Assembly: GCF_000470775.1 (NCBI RefSeq) | Contig: NC_022438.1 | Location: forward strand, 1,860,001-1,924,000 | Length of the DNA stretch: 64,000 nt | Source of the DNA: Leifsonia xyli subsp. cynodontis DSM 46306 | Lineage (GTDB): Bacteria; Actinomycetota; Actinomycetes; Actinomycetales; Microbacteriaceae | Reading direction: 5' to 3' | Part shown: positions 18,241 through 29,127 of the stretch, in pieces | Position numbering within the stretch: position 1 is the stretch's first letter | Layout of the letters: every line of letters begins with the position of its first letter | The notes under the pieces: generated by a model | What the model saw: only the letters and a program-made list of their open reading frames with translations | Database searches by the model: none | Told to the model about the DNA's origin: nothing | Program-made: the position numbers and the translations under genes

Positions 18241-21200
18241 TCAGGCGGCGGGTGCGGGCTCCGGCGCCGGGAACAGCGCACCCAGCAGGGTCGCCACCCA
18301 CGCGATCGCCTCGGCATCCTCCGGCACCTCCCCGTTCACCCGGGGCAGAGGGACCATCGCCACCTTCGGCGCCGCATGGTACTTGGACCCGGGATACATC
18401 CGCTGGAGACGCACCTGAAGCGACTCCGGCAGCACGGCGGGGGCCAACCGCAGCTGGGAGCCCATCGCGACGACCTCGCCGAGCCCCGCCCGCTGCGCTA
18501 TGCGGCGCAGTCGCGAGACGGCCACGAGGTTCAGCACGGGCGCAGGCGGCTCGCCGTAGCGGTCGGTCAGCTCCTCCAGCACGAGGTCGATCTGGCCGTC
18601 CTTCGCGGCCGGCGCCGTCGCGGCCGAGAGCTTCTGGTACGCCTCCAGGCGCAACCGCTCGCTGTCGACGTACTCCTCGGGAATGCGAGCGTCCACCGGC
18701 AGCTCCAGACGCAATTCGGTCTGCCCCTCGACAACCTCGCCCCGGAAAGCCGAAACGGCTTCGCCGATCATCCGGAGGTAGAGGTCGAAGCCGACCCCGG
18801 CGATGTGACCGGACTGCTCGCCGCCCAGCAGATTGCCGGCGCCGCGGATCTCCAGGTCTTTGAGCGCGACCTGCATGCCGCTGCCGAGATCGTTGTTGGC
18901 CGCGATGGTGGACAGGCGATAGTGGGCGGTTTCGCTGAGCGGTTTGTCCTCGTCCCAGAGGAAGTAGGCGTAGGCGCGCTCCCGCCCGCGGCCGACCCGG
19001 CCGCGCAGCTGGTGGAGCTGGCTGAGGCCGTACTTGTCGGCGCGGTCGATGATGATGGTGTTGGCGTTCGAGATGTCGAGGCCGGTCTCGATGATGGTGG
19101 TCGAGACGAGGACGTCGAACTTGCGCTCCCAGAAGTCGACCACGACCTGCTCCAGGGCGTGCTCGTTCATCTTGCCGTGCGCGTAGGCGATGCGCGCCTC
19201 CGGGACCAGCTCGGCGAGTTTGGCGGCCACGCTCGTGATCGAGCCGACGCGGTTGTGGACGAAGAACACCTGCCCCTCCCGCAGCAGCTCGCGGCGGATC
19301 GCCGCACCGACCTGCCTCTCCGAGTAGGGTCCGACGAAGGTGAGGATCGGGTGCCTGTCCTCCGGCGGCGTCGCGAGCGTGGACATCTCGCGGATGCCGG
19401 TCACTGCCATCTCCAGCGTGCGCGGAATGGGCGTGGCGCTCATCGCCAGGATGTCGACATTCGTCTTCAACTTCTTCAGCTGATCCTTGTGCTCGACCCC
19501 GAACCGCTGCTCTTCGTCGATCACGACAAGCCCGAGATCCTTGAACGTCACCCCGTCGGACAGGATGCGGTGCGTGCCGATGACGATATCGACGGTGCCG
19601 TCGGCCAGGCCGCGCAGCGTCTCTCGCGCCTCCCTGTCCGTCTGGAACCGGCTGAGCTGCCGCAGATGCACCGGGAAGCCGGCGAAGCGCTCCATGAACG
19701 TCTCGGCGTGCTGTTTGACCAGCAGCGTGGTCGGCACGAGCACGGCCACCTGTTTGCCGTCCTGCACGGCTTTGAACGCGGCCCGGATGGCGATCTCCGT
19801 CTTGCCGAAGCCGACATCGCCCGAGATGAGCCTGTCCATCGGGATCGGCCGCTCCATATCGGCTTTGACCTCGTCGATGGTCTGCAACTGGTCGGGCGTC
19901 TCTGTGAAGGGGAACGCCTCTTCCAATTCCCGCTGCCAGGGGGTGTCCGGCGCGAAAGAATGCCCCTTGCTGGCCATGCGCGCCGAGTAGAGCTTCACCA
20001 GTTCCACCGCGATATCGCGCACCGCGCGCCGGGCGCGGCCCTTCGCGGCGGCCCAGTCGCTGCCGCCCATCTTCGACAGCTGCGGGGCCTCGCCTCCGAC
20101 GTAGCGGGTGAGCAGGTCGAGCTGATCCGTGGGCACGTAGAGTTTGTCGCCCGGGTAGCCGCGTTTGGACGGGGCGTACTCCAGCACGAGGTACTCGCGC
20201 TTGGACTTCACGGCGTTGCGGCCGCCGCTGGAGACCTCGCGCTGGGTCAGCTCCACGAAGCGGCCGATGCCGTGCGTCTCGTGGACGACATGATCGCCCG
20301 GCTTCAGCTGTAGCGGGTCCACAACGCTCTTGCGCCGGGTGGCGAGCTTCTTGACCTGCCGGGAGTCGTAGCCGACTGTGCGGCCGTAGAACTCTCCCTC
20401 GCTGAGCAGCGCGAGCTTCGTCTCCTCCAATTCGAATCCGTGCTCGACGGTGGCGCGGATCAGAGAGGCGACGCCGGGCTCCGGGTCGGCGGGGAACGCC
20501 TCCAGCGGCCGCGCCGGCAGCCCCGCTTCGGCGAGCACCTGGGCGGCCCGCTCCACGAGGCCAGCGCCTTCGGCCACGATGATCACACGCCAGCCGCGTT
20601 TGAGCAAACCGGCCACATGCTCGACCGCGCCGGTGACATTGCCCTGGAAACGGGGAACGGCCGCCGCTTCGACACGGATCTGGAGGTGCTCCTCGAGCTC
20701 CCTCTCCTCGGGCAGCACGTCGTTCGCCTGGAAGCCGGAGAAGGTCCACCAGGGGTGATCGGGGGTGGGATGACCGGGCCGGCTGAACGTCACGTCGTCC
20801 CGCAGCTGCTGAAGCGTGAGGAAATCTCCCGCAGCGAGGTCGATGGGCGCGGCTGCCCCGACCGTGGCGGCGCTCCACGCGGCGGAGAGGAACTCGCGGT
20901 TCGTCTCGGCGAGGCTCACCGCGCGGGAGGCGACCCGTTCCGGCGACATCACGGCGACCGCCGCGCCGTCCGGGAGGTAGTGGGTGAGGGGGACGAGACG
21001 GTCGGCCAGCGCCGGCGCGAGCGACTCCATCCCCTCGACGGGGATGCCCTCCGCGATCCTGGCGAGCATGGACGACAGGCTCGGGAACTCGTGCTGCATC
21101 TCGCGCGCCCGCTGTCGCACGGACTCGCTCAGCAGAAGCTCGCGGCTGGGCGGCAGCCCGACCGAGGCGATGGGCTCGGGCAGCGACCGCTGATCCGCCA

Positions 21201-21891
21201 CCGAGAACGCGCGGATCTGCTCGACTTCGTCGCCGAAAAACTCGACCCGGCAGGGGTGGTCGGCCGTGGGCGGGAAGACGTCCAGGATGCCGCCGCGCAC
21301 CGCAAACTCGCCGCGACGGGTGACCATGTCGACCCGCGTGTACGCCAGGTCCACCGCGTGCGCGACGAGGCCCGCGAGATCGTATCCACGCGCGCCGGCC
21401 ACCAGCTCGACACGGTCGTAGTCCGTCAGGTTGTCGGCGATCGGCTGGAGAGCGGCGCGCACCGAGGCGACGAGCACGAAGGGCGTCGCACTGCCCGCGG
21501 CCGTCCAGTCGCTCAGCCGCCGGAGGGCGACAAGACGCTTGCCGACAATCTCCGGACTCGGGCTGAGACGCTCGTGCGGCAGGGTCTCCCATGCCGGGAA
21601 CTCGACGACCTCTGCGCCGGGCAGCACACAGGGCAGCGCCGCGCGCACCGACTCGGACTCGCGGCCGGTGGCCGTGATCACGAGCGACGCCTGCGAAGCG
21701 CCCTGTTCGGCGCGACACGCGAGCAGCCCGGCCAGCAGCGGCACGCGGAGCCCATCTGTGAGGGAGAAGTCGGCGTCTCGGGCGGCGGAGGCGAGAGCGT
21801 CGCCGTAGGTGGAGGCGCGCTGAAGCGCCGAGATCAAGCCCTGCAGTCTCACCCGTGAGAGTCTACGGCCCTCCGGCAGCGGGGACGTCAC
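18241..21891 (-). CDS. mfd: Transcription-repair coupling factor Mfd
   Basis: 1216 residues. Mfd removes RNA polymerase stalled at lesions and recruits UvrA. Domain order: UvrB-like N-terminal region, the CarD-like polymerase-interaction domain (LKPGDHVVHETHGIGRFVEL, about residue 520), superfamily 2 helicase with Walker A GDVGFGKTEIAIRAAF, VVIDEEQRFGV and motif VI QLRGRVGRGRERAYAY, and a C-terminal TRCF domain. GTG 21891 overlaps the pth stop (GTGA), which favours it; GTG 21852 is an alternative start 13 codons later. Intact. Confidence 0.95.
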   Translation of the reverse strand: MTSPLPEGRRLSRVRLQGLISALQRASTYGDALASAARDADFSLTDGLRVPLLAGLLACRAEQGASQASLVITATGRESESVRAALPCVLPGAEVVEFPAWETLPHERLSPSPEIVGKRLVALRRLSDWTAAGSATPFVLVASVRAALQPIADNLTDYDRVELVAGARGYDLAGLVAHAVDLAYTRVDMVTRRGEFAVRGGILDVFPPTADHPCRVEFFGDEVEQIRAFSVADQRSLPEPIASVGLPPSRELLLSESVRQRAREMQHEFPSLSSMLARIAEGIPVEGMESLAPALADRLVPLTHYLPDGAAVAVMSPERVASRAVSLAETNREFLSAAWSAATVGAAAPIDLAAGDFLTLQQLRDDVTFSRPGHPTPDHPWWTFSGFQANDVLPEERELEEHLQIRVEAAAVPRFQGNVTGAVEHVAGLLKRGWRVIIVAEGAGLVERAAQVLAEAGLPARPLEAFPADPEPGVASLIRATVEHGFELEETKLALLSEGEFYGRTVGYDSRQVKKLATRRKSVVDPLQLKPGDHVVHETHGIGRFVELTQREVSSGGRNAVKSKREYLVLEYAPSKRGYPGDKLYVPTDQLDLLTRYVGGEAPQLSKMGGSDWAAAKGRARRAVRDIAVELVKLYSARMASKGHSFAPDTPWQRELEEAFPFTETPDQLQTIDEVKADMERPIPMDRLISGDVGFGKTEIAIRAAFKAVQDGKQVAVLVPTTLLVKQHAETFMERFAGFPVHLRQLSRFQTDREARETLRGLADGTVDIVIGTHRILSDGVTFKDLGLVVIDEEQRFGVEHKDQLKKLKTNVDILAMSATPIPRTLEMAVTGIREMSTLATPPEDRHPILTFVGPYSERQVGAAIRRELLREGQVFFVHNRVGSITSVAAKLAELVPEARIAYAHGKMNEHALEQVVVDFWERKFDVLVSTTIIETGLDISNANTIIIDRADKYGLSQLHQLRGRVGRGRERAYAYFLWDEDKPLSETAHYRLSTIAANNDLGSGMQVALKDLEIRGAGNLLGGEQSGHIAGVGFDLYLRMIGEAVSAFRGEVVEGQTELRLELPVDARIPEEYVDSERLRLEAYQKLSAATAPAAKDGQIDLVLEELTDRYGEPPAPVLNLVAVSRLRRIAQRAGLGEVVAMGSQLRLAPAVLPESLQVRLQRMYPGSKYHAAPKVAMVPLPRVNGEVPEDAEAIAWVATLLGALFPAPEPAPAA

Positions 21892-22472
21892 CCGCGAGCA
21901 GTGTGGAAGCGGTTCTGCGCCGCTGTCAGCCCCTCGGCCGCGATCTGCTCGACCGCGTCGGCGGCATCCGCCACCAGGACGGGCAGGTTCTTGCGTTCGG
22001 CGGCGCTGAAGCCCTTGAGCACATGGTCGGCCGCGGCCTGCGCCCCGGGCGGCCTGCCGACCCCGACGCGCACGCGGGTGAAGTCCCCGCTGCCGGTCGC
22101 CGCGATCACATCGCGGACGCCGTTGTGGCCGCCGTGGCCGCCGCCGAATTTGAGCCGCAGGGTATCGAAGGGGATGTCCAGCTCGTCCTGCACCACGATG
22201 AGCCGCGACGGCTCGAGCGAATAGAACCGCAGCAGCTGGGAGACCGGTCCGCCGGAGACGTTCATATACGTGTTCGGCTTGGCCAGGACCAAACGCGGGC
22301 CGCCGGGGGCGATGCGCCCCTCGGCGACCGTCGCGTTCGTCTTGTGGGTCTTGAAGGCGAGACCGCCGCGCGAAGCCAGCTCGTCCAGCACCAGCTGGCC
22401 CACGTTGTGACGCGTGGCGGCGTAGCCGGGCCCGGGGTTGCCGAGCCCGACCACGAGCCAGGGCGTCTCCAT
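21888..22472 (-). CDS. pth: Peptidyl-tRNA hydrolase
   Basis: 194 residues. It releases tRNA from peptidyl-tRNA that has fallen off the ribosome. Catalytic signatures are VVGLGNPGPGYAATRHNVGQ (the His of RHN), KPNTYMNVSGG and the Asp in QDELDIPFDTLRLKFGGGHGGHNG. It lies eight bases after rplY and overlaps the mfd start, the usual rplY-pth-mfd order. Intact. Confidence 0.96.
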   Translation of the reverse strand: METPWLVVGLGNPGPGYAATRHNVGQLVLDELASRGGLAFKTHKTNATVAEGRIAPGGPRLVLAKPNTYMNVSGGPVSQLLRFYSLEPSRLIVVQDELDIPFDTLRLKFGGGHGGHNGVRDVIAATGSGDFTRVRVGVGRPPGAQAAADHVLKGFSAAERKNLPVLVADAADAVEQIAAEGLTAAQNRFHTARG

Positions 22473-22480
22473 CGGGAGCC

Positions 22481-23083
22481 TTACTCCGCGGCCTGCTCGC
22501 CAGCGGCCTCCGCGACGGTCTCCTCGTCCTCGGCGCGCGCGGCGGCCGGGACGACGATGTTCAGCAACAGCAGGTCCTCGTCCTCCGCGAGCACGGCCCC
22601 GGCCGGCAGAACGAATTCCTTCGCGTGGTACTGGGTGCCCTCCTCGGCGCCGGTCACGTCGATGACGATGCGCTCCGGGATGTTCGTGGCCTCGACCTCG
22701 AGCTTGATGGTCGGGATATCGAGCATCGCGATGGTGCCGGAGAACGGCTCGCCCTCGACGTGGACGGGGACCTCGACCTGCACCTTCTCGCCGCGGCGGA
22801 CGACGAGGAGGTCGAGGTGCTCGATGATCTGGAGCACCGGGTCCTTCTGCACATCCTTCACCAGGGTGAGCTGGGTCTTGCCCGCGATGTCGATGTCCAG
22901 CACGGCGTTCGCCTTGCGCAGCAGCAGGCCGACCTGGTGCGCTGGGAGGGTGATGTGGACGGGGTCGCTGCCGTGGCCGTAGATGACCGCGGGGATGTTG
23001 CCGGCCGCGCGGATCTTGCGCGCAGCGCCCTTGCCGAAGCTGTCGCGGACCTCCGCGACGACCTTGTTGGACTCGTCAGCCAT
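22481..23083 (-). CDS. rplY: 50S ribosomal protein L25 (TL5/CTC form)
   Basis: 200 residues. An L25 5S-rRNA-binding domain (FGKGAARKIRAAGNIPAVIYG, about residues 15-36) is followed by the TL5/CTC beta domain (VQVEVPVHVEGEPFSGT) and an acidic Ala/Glu tail. AAGGAG lies seven bases before ATG 23083, which decides the start; a longer frame upstream has no support. Intact. The 168 bases between this start and the gntK remnant show no gene. Confidence 0.95.
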   Translation of the reverse strand: MADESNKVVAEVRDSFGKGAARKIRAAGNIPAVIYGHGSDPVHITLPAHQVGLLLRKANAVLDIDIAGKTQLTLVKDVQKDPVLQIIEHLDLLVVRRGEKVQVEVPVHVEGEPFSGTIAMLDIPTIKLEVEATNIPERIVIDVTGAEEGTQYHAKEFVLPAGAVLAEDEDLLLLNIVVPAAARAEDEETVAEAAGEQAAE

Positions 23084-23251
23084 GATGATGCTCCTTGCCG
23101 GCCGGGCCGGCGATCGGGCGAGCCGGGGCTCGCAGTGTTGGGTTGTCGACTCGAGCGCATCGAAGTGCGCGAGGAAAGACTGCGAAGCCTGCTCCACCGC
23201 GTCGATCACGGACGCGCGTGAGCGCATCCCTCGCCGAAGTTCGTCACGAGT

Positions 23252-23770
23252 CTACCGGAGTTCCGTGTGCCCTCCGACCGCCGTAGCGACCGTCCGGGCG
23301 AGGTCCTCCGGGGTGTGCGAGATGTCGAGCCGCACCCCCGGCTCGTCGGAGCGCAGCGGTTCGAGCGTCGCCAGCTGCGACGCCAGGAGCGAAGCCGGCA
23401 TGAAATGGCCGGGACGCCGCAGCCGCCCGGCGAGCTGCTCCGGCGTTCCGTCGAGTTCGGCGAACAGCGTCGCCGGGGCCTATGAGCGGATGAGGTCGCG
23501 ATAGACGCGCTTCAACGCCGAGCAGGCGACGACCCGGCCCTCCGGCCCGGCTTCGGCGAGCACGCGCCCGACAGCGGCCAGCCAGGGTGCGCGGTCGGCG
23601 TCCGTGAGCGGGACGCCGGCCGACATCTTCGCGACATTGGCGGCGGGATGCAGATCGTCGCCGTCCACGAAGTCCGCGCCGAGGCGCTGGGCGAGGAGCA
23701 GCCCGACCGTCGACTTGCCCGATCCCGAGACGCCCATCACCACGACCAGCGGACCGCGATCACCAGCCAT
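23252..23770 (-). pseudogene. gntK: Gluconokinase, nonsense mutation
   Basis: Full frame of 172 codons, the family length. It phosphorylates D-gluconate to 6-phosphogluconate. The P-loop is intact (VVVMGVSGSGKSTVG), with DGDDLHPAANVAKM, GVPLTDADRAPWL and CSALKRVYRDLIR. Codon 97 is TAG (23480-23482). The same frame then continues with normal family sequence (LFAELDGTP, RPGHFMPASLLASQLATLEPL) to the true stop at 23252. The truncated product would lack the C-terminal substrate and lid region. Its ATG overlaps the end of manD. Confidence 0.9.
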
Positions 23771-25011
23771 GCATCGACCCGTCGAGGAGGCGGTTCACCG
23801 GAAGGTACGCCGCCTGGTAGGGGAAGGAGTTCGCCACCGCTTCATCGTAGGAGACGCCGAGGCCGGGCTCATCGCCCGGGATCAGCATCCCGTCCTCGAA
23901 GGTGTGGCCCGGGCGGAAGACCTCGTCGGTCTCCGCGGTGTGCTTCATGTACTCCTGGATGCCGAAGTTGGGGATGGCGACGCCGAGGTGGACGGCGGCG
24001 GCGAGGCCGACCGGAGAGACATCCGTCGGTCCATGCACATCCGATTTGATCTGGTAGACGGCGGCATAGTCGAGGATGCGGCGCAGGCCCGTGATGCCGC
24101 CCGCGTGCGTCACCGGCGAGCGGACGTAGTCGATCAGCTGCTCCTCGAAGAGCTCACGGTAGTCCCAGATGGTGTTGAACACCTCGCCGATCGCGAGCAG
24201 GGTGGTCGTGTGCTCGCCCACGCGGCGCAGCACGGCCTGGTTCTCGGCGGGGGTCACGTCCTCCAGCCAGAACAGGTCGTACGGCTCCAGCAGCTTGCCG
24301 AGCTTCGCGGCCTGGATGGGCGTGAGCCGGTGGTGCGCGTCGTGCAGCAGCGGCAGCTCCGCCCCGAACTCGCTGCGGACGGCCTCGAAGACGCCCGGGA
24401 TGTGGCGGAGGTACGCGCGGGTGTCCCACTGCTCCTCCACCGGCACGGCGCTGCGCCGGGCGGGCTCGTGGTCGTAGCGCGCGGTCGTGCCTCCCGCGCC
24501 CGCCGCAGCGTTGGCGGAGGAGGCCACGCCGTAGACCGACGAGAGGCCCGGGACCCCCGTCTGGACGCGTATGGCCCGGTAGCCCTGCTCCTGGTGAGCG
24601 CGGATCGAGTCGAACAGCTCCGGCAGCTCCGCCCCGGAGGCGTGGCCGTAGCAGAGGGTCCCGCGGCGGCTGCGCCCGCCGAGCAGCTGGTAGAGCCGGC
24701 AAACCGGCGACTTTGGCCTTGATGTCCCAGAGGGCGGTGTCGACTGCGGCGATGGCGGCCATCGTCACCGGACCGCGCCGCCAGTACGCGCCACGGTAGA
24801 GGTACTGCCAGGTGTCCTCGATCGTGTGCGCGTCGCGGCCGATCAGGAGCGGGACGACGTGCTCGCCGAGATAGGCGGCGACGGCGAGCTCGCGGCCGTT
24901 CAGGGTCGCGTCGCCCAGTCCGGTCACGCCGTCGCCGGTCGTGATGCGGAGGGTGACGAAGTTCCGGCCGGGGCTGGAGACCAGGACGTCGTCGGCGGCG
25001 GTGATTCTCAT
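23760..25011 (-). pseudogene. manD: D-mannonate dehydratase, enolase superfamily (ManD/RspA), frameshifted
   Basis: ManD dehydrates D-mannonate to 2-keto-3-deoxygluconate. The N-terminal capping domain ([37 protein letters not shown]) runs from ATG 25011. One extra base near 24697 (after KAKVAGLP) shifts the frame. The barrel then follows intact: [47 protein letters not shown] and PNFGIQEYMKHT. These are strong ManD signatures. AGGAG precedes the start. Confidence 0.9.
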
Positions 25012-26268
25012 GCGTGTGCTCCTTGCTGCCAGGCGCTCGGCGAGGGGGTCGATCAGGGTGGACAGGTCGCGGTGGTCGCCGGTCAGGCCGCCGAGGGCGT
25101 CGAGGACGGCACGGGCGCGGGCGGCCGGGGTCGCGGCCTCCCGCACCGTGGCGATGAGGGAGGCCGCGCCGGGGTCGTTCGCGCCGGGTCCGGTCAGGTG
25201 GCCGGCCCAGGCGGCGAGCACGCCGAGCTGAGCGTCGCCGGGCGGCCGTCCGGCGGCGAGGCGGGCGCGCAACGGGTCGAGGAGGCGTGGGCCGAGCTTG
25301 CGCGAGCCGTCGGCCGCGATCTGGACGAGGCGGTGCTCGATGCGGGCGTTGCCGAAGCGGGAGCGGAGGGCGGCCAGGGCGGCGTCCACCGTCGCGGCGT
25401 CGAAGGGCAGCTCGCTGCGCTGCTCCGCCCAGAGGCCCTCCAGCTCGGCGGCGAGCGCCGGGTCGGCGACGGCCTCGGCCACGGTGGCGTGACCCGCGGC
25501 GAGGCCCCGGTAGGCGAGGAGGGAGTGCCCGGCGTTGAGGAGCCAGAGCTTGCGGCGCTCGTGGGGGGCGATGTCGTCGACGAAGCGCGCTCCCCCGGCT
25601 TCCCACGCCGGCCGGCCGGGAAGGCCCCGGCGAGCACCCACTCCGCGAAGGGCTCGGCGACGACCGGGGCCGCATCGTCCCAGCCGGTGAGGCGGCGGAC
25701 CGTGACGCGGTCGGTGGCGGCGGTGGGCGTGATGCGATCCACCATCGAGGAGACGAAGGAGACGTCGGAGACGTCGGAGCGGAGCCACGCGGCGAAGTCC
25801 GGGTCCGCGTCGGGAGCGAGGAGAGCGAGCACCGCGTCGCGGATCACCGCGCCGTTCTCCGGCAGGTTGTCGCAGCTGACGACCGCGATGCCGCCCGACC
25901 GGGCCTGGAACCGGGCGCGCAGCCCGTCGAGCACGCGGGCGGGGGCGGCGGAGCCGGGCGCGTACCCGGCCTCGGTGACGGTCAGGATGAGGACGCCGAC
26001 CTCCGGGTCGGCCAGCACACGGCGCCAGGCGTCCGCGTCCGCGCCGTCGTGGACGCTGCTGAGCGCCTCCACGAGGCGTCTTCGCGTCGCCGTCCGGGCC
26101 ACGCTCGATCAGGGTGTAGACGCCGTCCTGCGCCGCGAGCGCCCGTGCCGCCTCCGGCCGGCGGCCGGTGAACGCGGCGATCCCATACGTGCCGCCGGCC
26201 TCGTTCGCCGCTTGCGTGTACCAGGCTTGGTGCGCGCGGTGGAACGCGCCGAGCGGGGCGGCGGCGTC
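25012..26268 (-). pseudogene. uxuB: Fructuronate reductase (mannitol dehydrogenase family), multiple lesions
   Basis: UxuB reduces fructuronate to mannonate. The first recognisable residues are [20 protein letters not shown], so about the first 30 residues with the start of the Rossmann fold are missing. Frameshifts near 26090 (before [11 protein letters not shown]) and near 25615 (before [16 protein letters not shown]) follow. Recognisable catalytic-domain segments are [28 protein letters not shown] and [15 protein letters not shown]. The C-terminal frame has no stop before manD and runs directly into it. Confidence 0.85.
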
Positions 26269-27130
26269 ATACCGGCACCGCGAAACCGGCGCGGGCGGCC
26301 ACGGCGCGGAGGTACGCGAGGTTGTCGCGGGTCCGCTGTTCGAGAGGCAGCCCGGTCGAGAAGTCCTCGCAGGCCACCCAGCCGTCATAGCCGAACTCGC
26401 GCAGAGCGCCGAAGTAGCGGTCCACATCTGCGGCGCCTGTCCGCAGCGGGGCCCAGTCGTGACGCCAGCGAACGGTGCCGTCCTCCTCCGGTCTCCCGGG
26501 CAGCCAGGCGACGTTCTTGACATGGACGTGCGCGAGATACGGGCCGAGCAGTTGCAGGGCGGAGAGGGTGTGCTCCTGGCCCTCGATGACGAGGTTGCCG
26601 AGATCGTGGATGACGCCCACGCTCTCCGGATCGAGCCCGTCGACCAGGCGGAAGGCGGCCGAGGCGGAGGGCGTCACCGTCTCGTGGTGCAGCTCGATCA
26701 GGGCCTTCACGCCGAGAGCGGCGGCGCGGGACGCGGCCCGCCCGACATCCTTGCGGGTCGCGGCGAAGAGATCGCGGTAGTCCCCGCTGTCGGTCCGGGG
26801 CCGCCCGATGCGCACCTGACGCGCTCCGAGCTCGGCGGTCGCGGCCAGCAACCGGTCGACGCTCTCGTGGTCATCGGCGCGGGCGTAGCCGCCGAGGCCG
26901 GAGAGCTCCAGCCCCGACCCGCGGGTGATGCGGGCGATCTCGGGCAGCGCCCGCTCCAACCCGGTGAGCGGCCAGGTGGCGCGGTTGCCGGCCCAGAAGC
27001 CCGGCGTCGCGGCATCCTCCTGATCGGTCACGCGCCACTCGACGCCGTCCCAGCCCTGATCGCTCAGGACGGCCACAGCCCGCTCCGGGGTCCACTCGGG
27101 GGTGGAGGCGGTGAAGACGGAGAATCTCAT
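26267..27130 (-). CDS. Sugar phosphate isomerase/epimerase-like TIM-barrel protein
   Basis: 287 residues of the xylose-isomerase-like (AP endonuclease 2) TIM-barrel family. Seen are GWDGVEWRV near the start, [20 protein letters not shown] (about residue 145) with putative metal-binding Glu and His, [25 protein letters not shown] and [13 protein letters not shown]. The frame is intact, one of only two such genes in this otherwise dead cluster. The family includes isomerases and dehydratases of sugar acids, so a specific reaction cannot be assigned. It overlaps the oxidoreductase gene by four bases. Confidence 0.8.
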   Translation of the reverse strand: MRFSVFTASTPEWTPERAVAVLSDQGWDGVEWRVTDQEDAATPGFWAGNRATWPLTGLERALPEIARITRGSGLELSGLGGYARADDHESVDRLLAATAELGARQVRIGRPRTDSGDYRDLFAATRKDVGRAASRAAALGVKALIELHHETVTPSASAAFRLVDGLDPESVGVIHDLGNLVIEGQEHTLSALQLLGPYLAHVHVKNVAWLPGRPEEDGTVRWRHDWAPLRTGAADVDRYFGALREFGYDGWVACEDFSTGLPLEQRTRDNLAYLRAVAARAGFAVPV

Positions 27131-28258
27131 GCGCTCGCCCCTGTCGTCACGGCCACCTCGTCCAGGGACCCGTCGAGCACCTCGTCCAGGCGGATCGGGC
27201 GCCCGAGGCTGGCGGAGAGGTACACGGCGCGGACGACCGCGAGCGAGAGGAGAGCGTCGGCGACGGTGACGCCGGGAGCACGGCGCTCGGCGATGGCGGC
27301 CACGATGTCCTCGTACTGCCGCAGATGGCCGACGACGAACGGCTCCGCTCCGCGGTCGCCGCCGCGCAGCTCCCCCGCCGGGACGAGATCGGCGGCGCGG
27401 TTGCCGTCGGCGTCGGCGGCGCCGAAGTACTCGAGCTGATCGTCGTCGATGATCGCCGAGCCGCGGTCGCCGTGGACCTGCACCCGCACCGACAGGCCCG
27501 GGTAGGCGGCGGTCGTCGCGTGCAGCACGGCGAGCGCGCCGGAGGCGAAGCGGACGGTGGCGACCGCGACATCCTCGATCTCCACGCGCTCGTGCGCGAG
27601 CAGGGCTGTGCGGGCGTCGATCTCGACCGGACGGCCGAGGAACCAGACCAGCAGGTCGACAGTGTGGACGCCCTGGTTCATCACCGCGCCGCCCCCGTCG
27701 AGCTCCCAGGTGCCGCGCCACTGCCCGGAGTCGTAATACTCCTGGCTGCGCCACCACGCGACGGAGGCGACCCCGCTGGTCAGCCGGCCGAACGCGCCGG
27801 AGTGGGCGGCCTCGGCGACGACGCGGGAGGCCGGGTCGAAGCGGTGCTGGCTGATGACGGAGACGACGAGGCCGTCCCGCTCGGCGCGCTGCGAGAGCGC
27901 GAGGATCTCCCGCGCGCGGCAGCGAGACATCGAGCGGCTTCTCGATGACGACGTGCTTGCCGGCGGCGAGCGCCTCCCGCGCGAGCACGACATGCAGGCC
28001 GCTCGGGGCGCAGATGACGACGATGTCGATGTCGGCCGCGACGAGCGCGGCGCCGAGAGCGTCGAACTCCGCGGGGCGGGCCGCGCCCTCGGCGACGAGC
28101 TGGTCGGCGAGGGCGGCCGCGGCGGCGGGCGCAGCGTCCACCAGCGCCGTCAGGGCGAGGCCGGGATGCCGCAGGATCGCGCGGGCGTGGTTGCGGCCGA
28201 TGATGCCGCAGCCGACGATGGCGGCGCTCAGGGGTCGGCGGTGAGCGGGGGCGGTCAT
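27127..28258 (-). pseudogene. Gfo/Idh/MocA-family oxidoreductase, frameshifted
   Basis: An NAD(P)-dependent sugar or inositol dehydrogenase-like protein. The Rossmann start SAAIVGCGIIGRNHARAI and the motif GKHVVIEKPLDVS (the EKP lysine) are in frame from ATG 28258. An extra base near 27920 then shifts the frame. The C-terminal domain (GTWELDGGGAVMNQGVHTVD, where the family places its catalytic His) continues in another frame. The start overlaps the preceding isomerase stop (ATGA). Confidence 0.88.
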
Positions 28259-29108
28259 ACGAGGGTGACTCCGATCCGGTCGGTGAGGGCGCGGAACGCA
28301 CGGCCGGCGACGCCGAAGGCCGCCGGCCCGGAGAAGCCGCCGAGGGCGTTCACATCCGTCAGGTGGGGTTCCAGAGAAGCGAAGCCGGTGTAGCCGTCGT
28401 CGCGGAGGGCGGTCAGGGTCTCGAGCACCTGACCGTCGCCGAGACCGGCCGGGGTGACCTCGGACGTGGCGGCGAGCGCGTCTTTGACCTGAAGGTATTC
28501 GAGGTGCGGGCGCAGCATCCGGTAGCCATCGTCGAAGGGGCGCGCGACGCCGACCTGCACGAAGTTCGCGCTGTCCCACGCGAGCTTCAGCGCGGGGGAC
28601 GCGACGGACTCCACGATGTCGAGGCAGCGCTCCGGAGTGTCGCCGTAGATGTCCTTCTCGTTGCTCGTGCAGCAAGACGACCTCCGCCGCTTCGGCCACA
28701 TCGGCGAGGGCGCGCATCCGGACGATGCACATCGTCGCGGACGCTCCGGGCCGCCACACCCTCGGCCCGGAAGAAGGAGAAGAGGCGGACGAAGCGGGCG
28801 TCCAGGCGCTTCGCCGCGGCGATCGCACGGCCGAGGCGCTCGACCTCGTGTTCGACCGGGAGGGCAACATCCACCTTGCCGATCGGCGACGCGATGGCCG
28901 AGACGCCCATCCCCCGCTCCGCGAGCACACCGGCGAGCCGGTCGAGCCGGTCGAGCCGCTCGGCGCTGAGGTCCACGATGTTGACGCCCCAGGCGCTGCG
29001 CACTTCGATGTGGCTCGCGCCGAGCGCCTGCAAGACGGCGGCCTGGACGACGGGATCGGGGTCGATCTCGTCGCCGAAGCCGGACAGGGTCCAAGACACG
29101 GTGCTCAC
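28255..29108 (-). pseudogene. Second xylose-isomerase-like TIM-barrel protein, two frameshifts
   Basis: The start reads MSTVSWTLSGFGDEIDPDP; GTG 29099 has the better-placed AAGGAG, but GTG 29108 is also possible. The frame is lost near 28735 (before MRALADVAEAAEVVLLHE) and near 28668 (before NEKDIYGDTPERCLDIV). The last third (LKLAWDSANFVQVG, HLEYLQVKDAL) is in the final frame. It belongs to the same superfamily as the intact gene at 26267-27130, but the two sequences differ greatly. Confidence 0.82.
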
Positions 29109-29127
29109 TCCTTCGCTCCTTCGTTGG

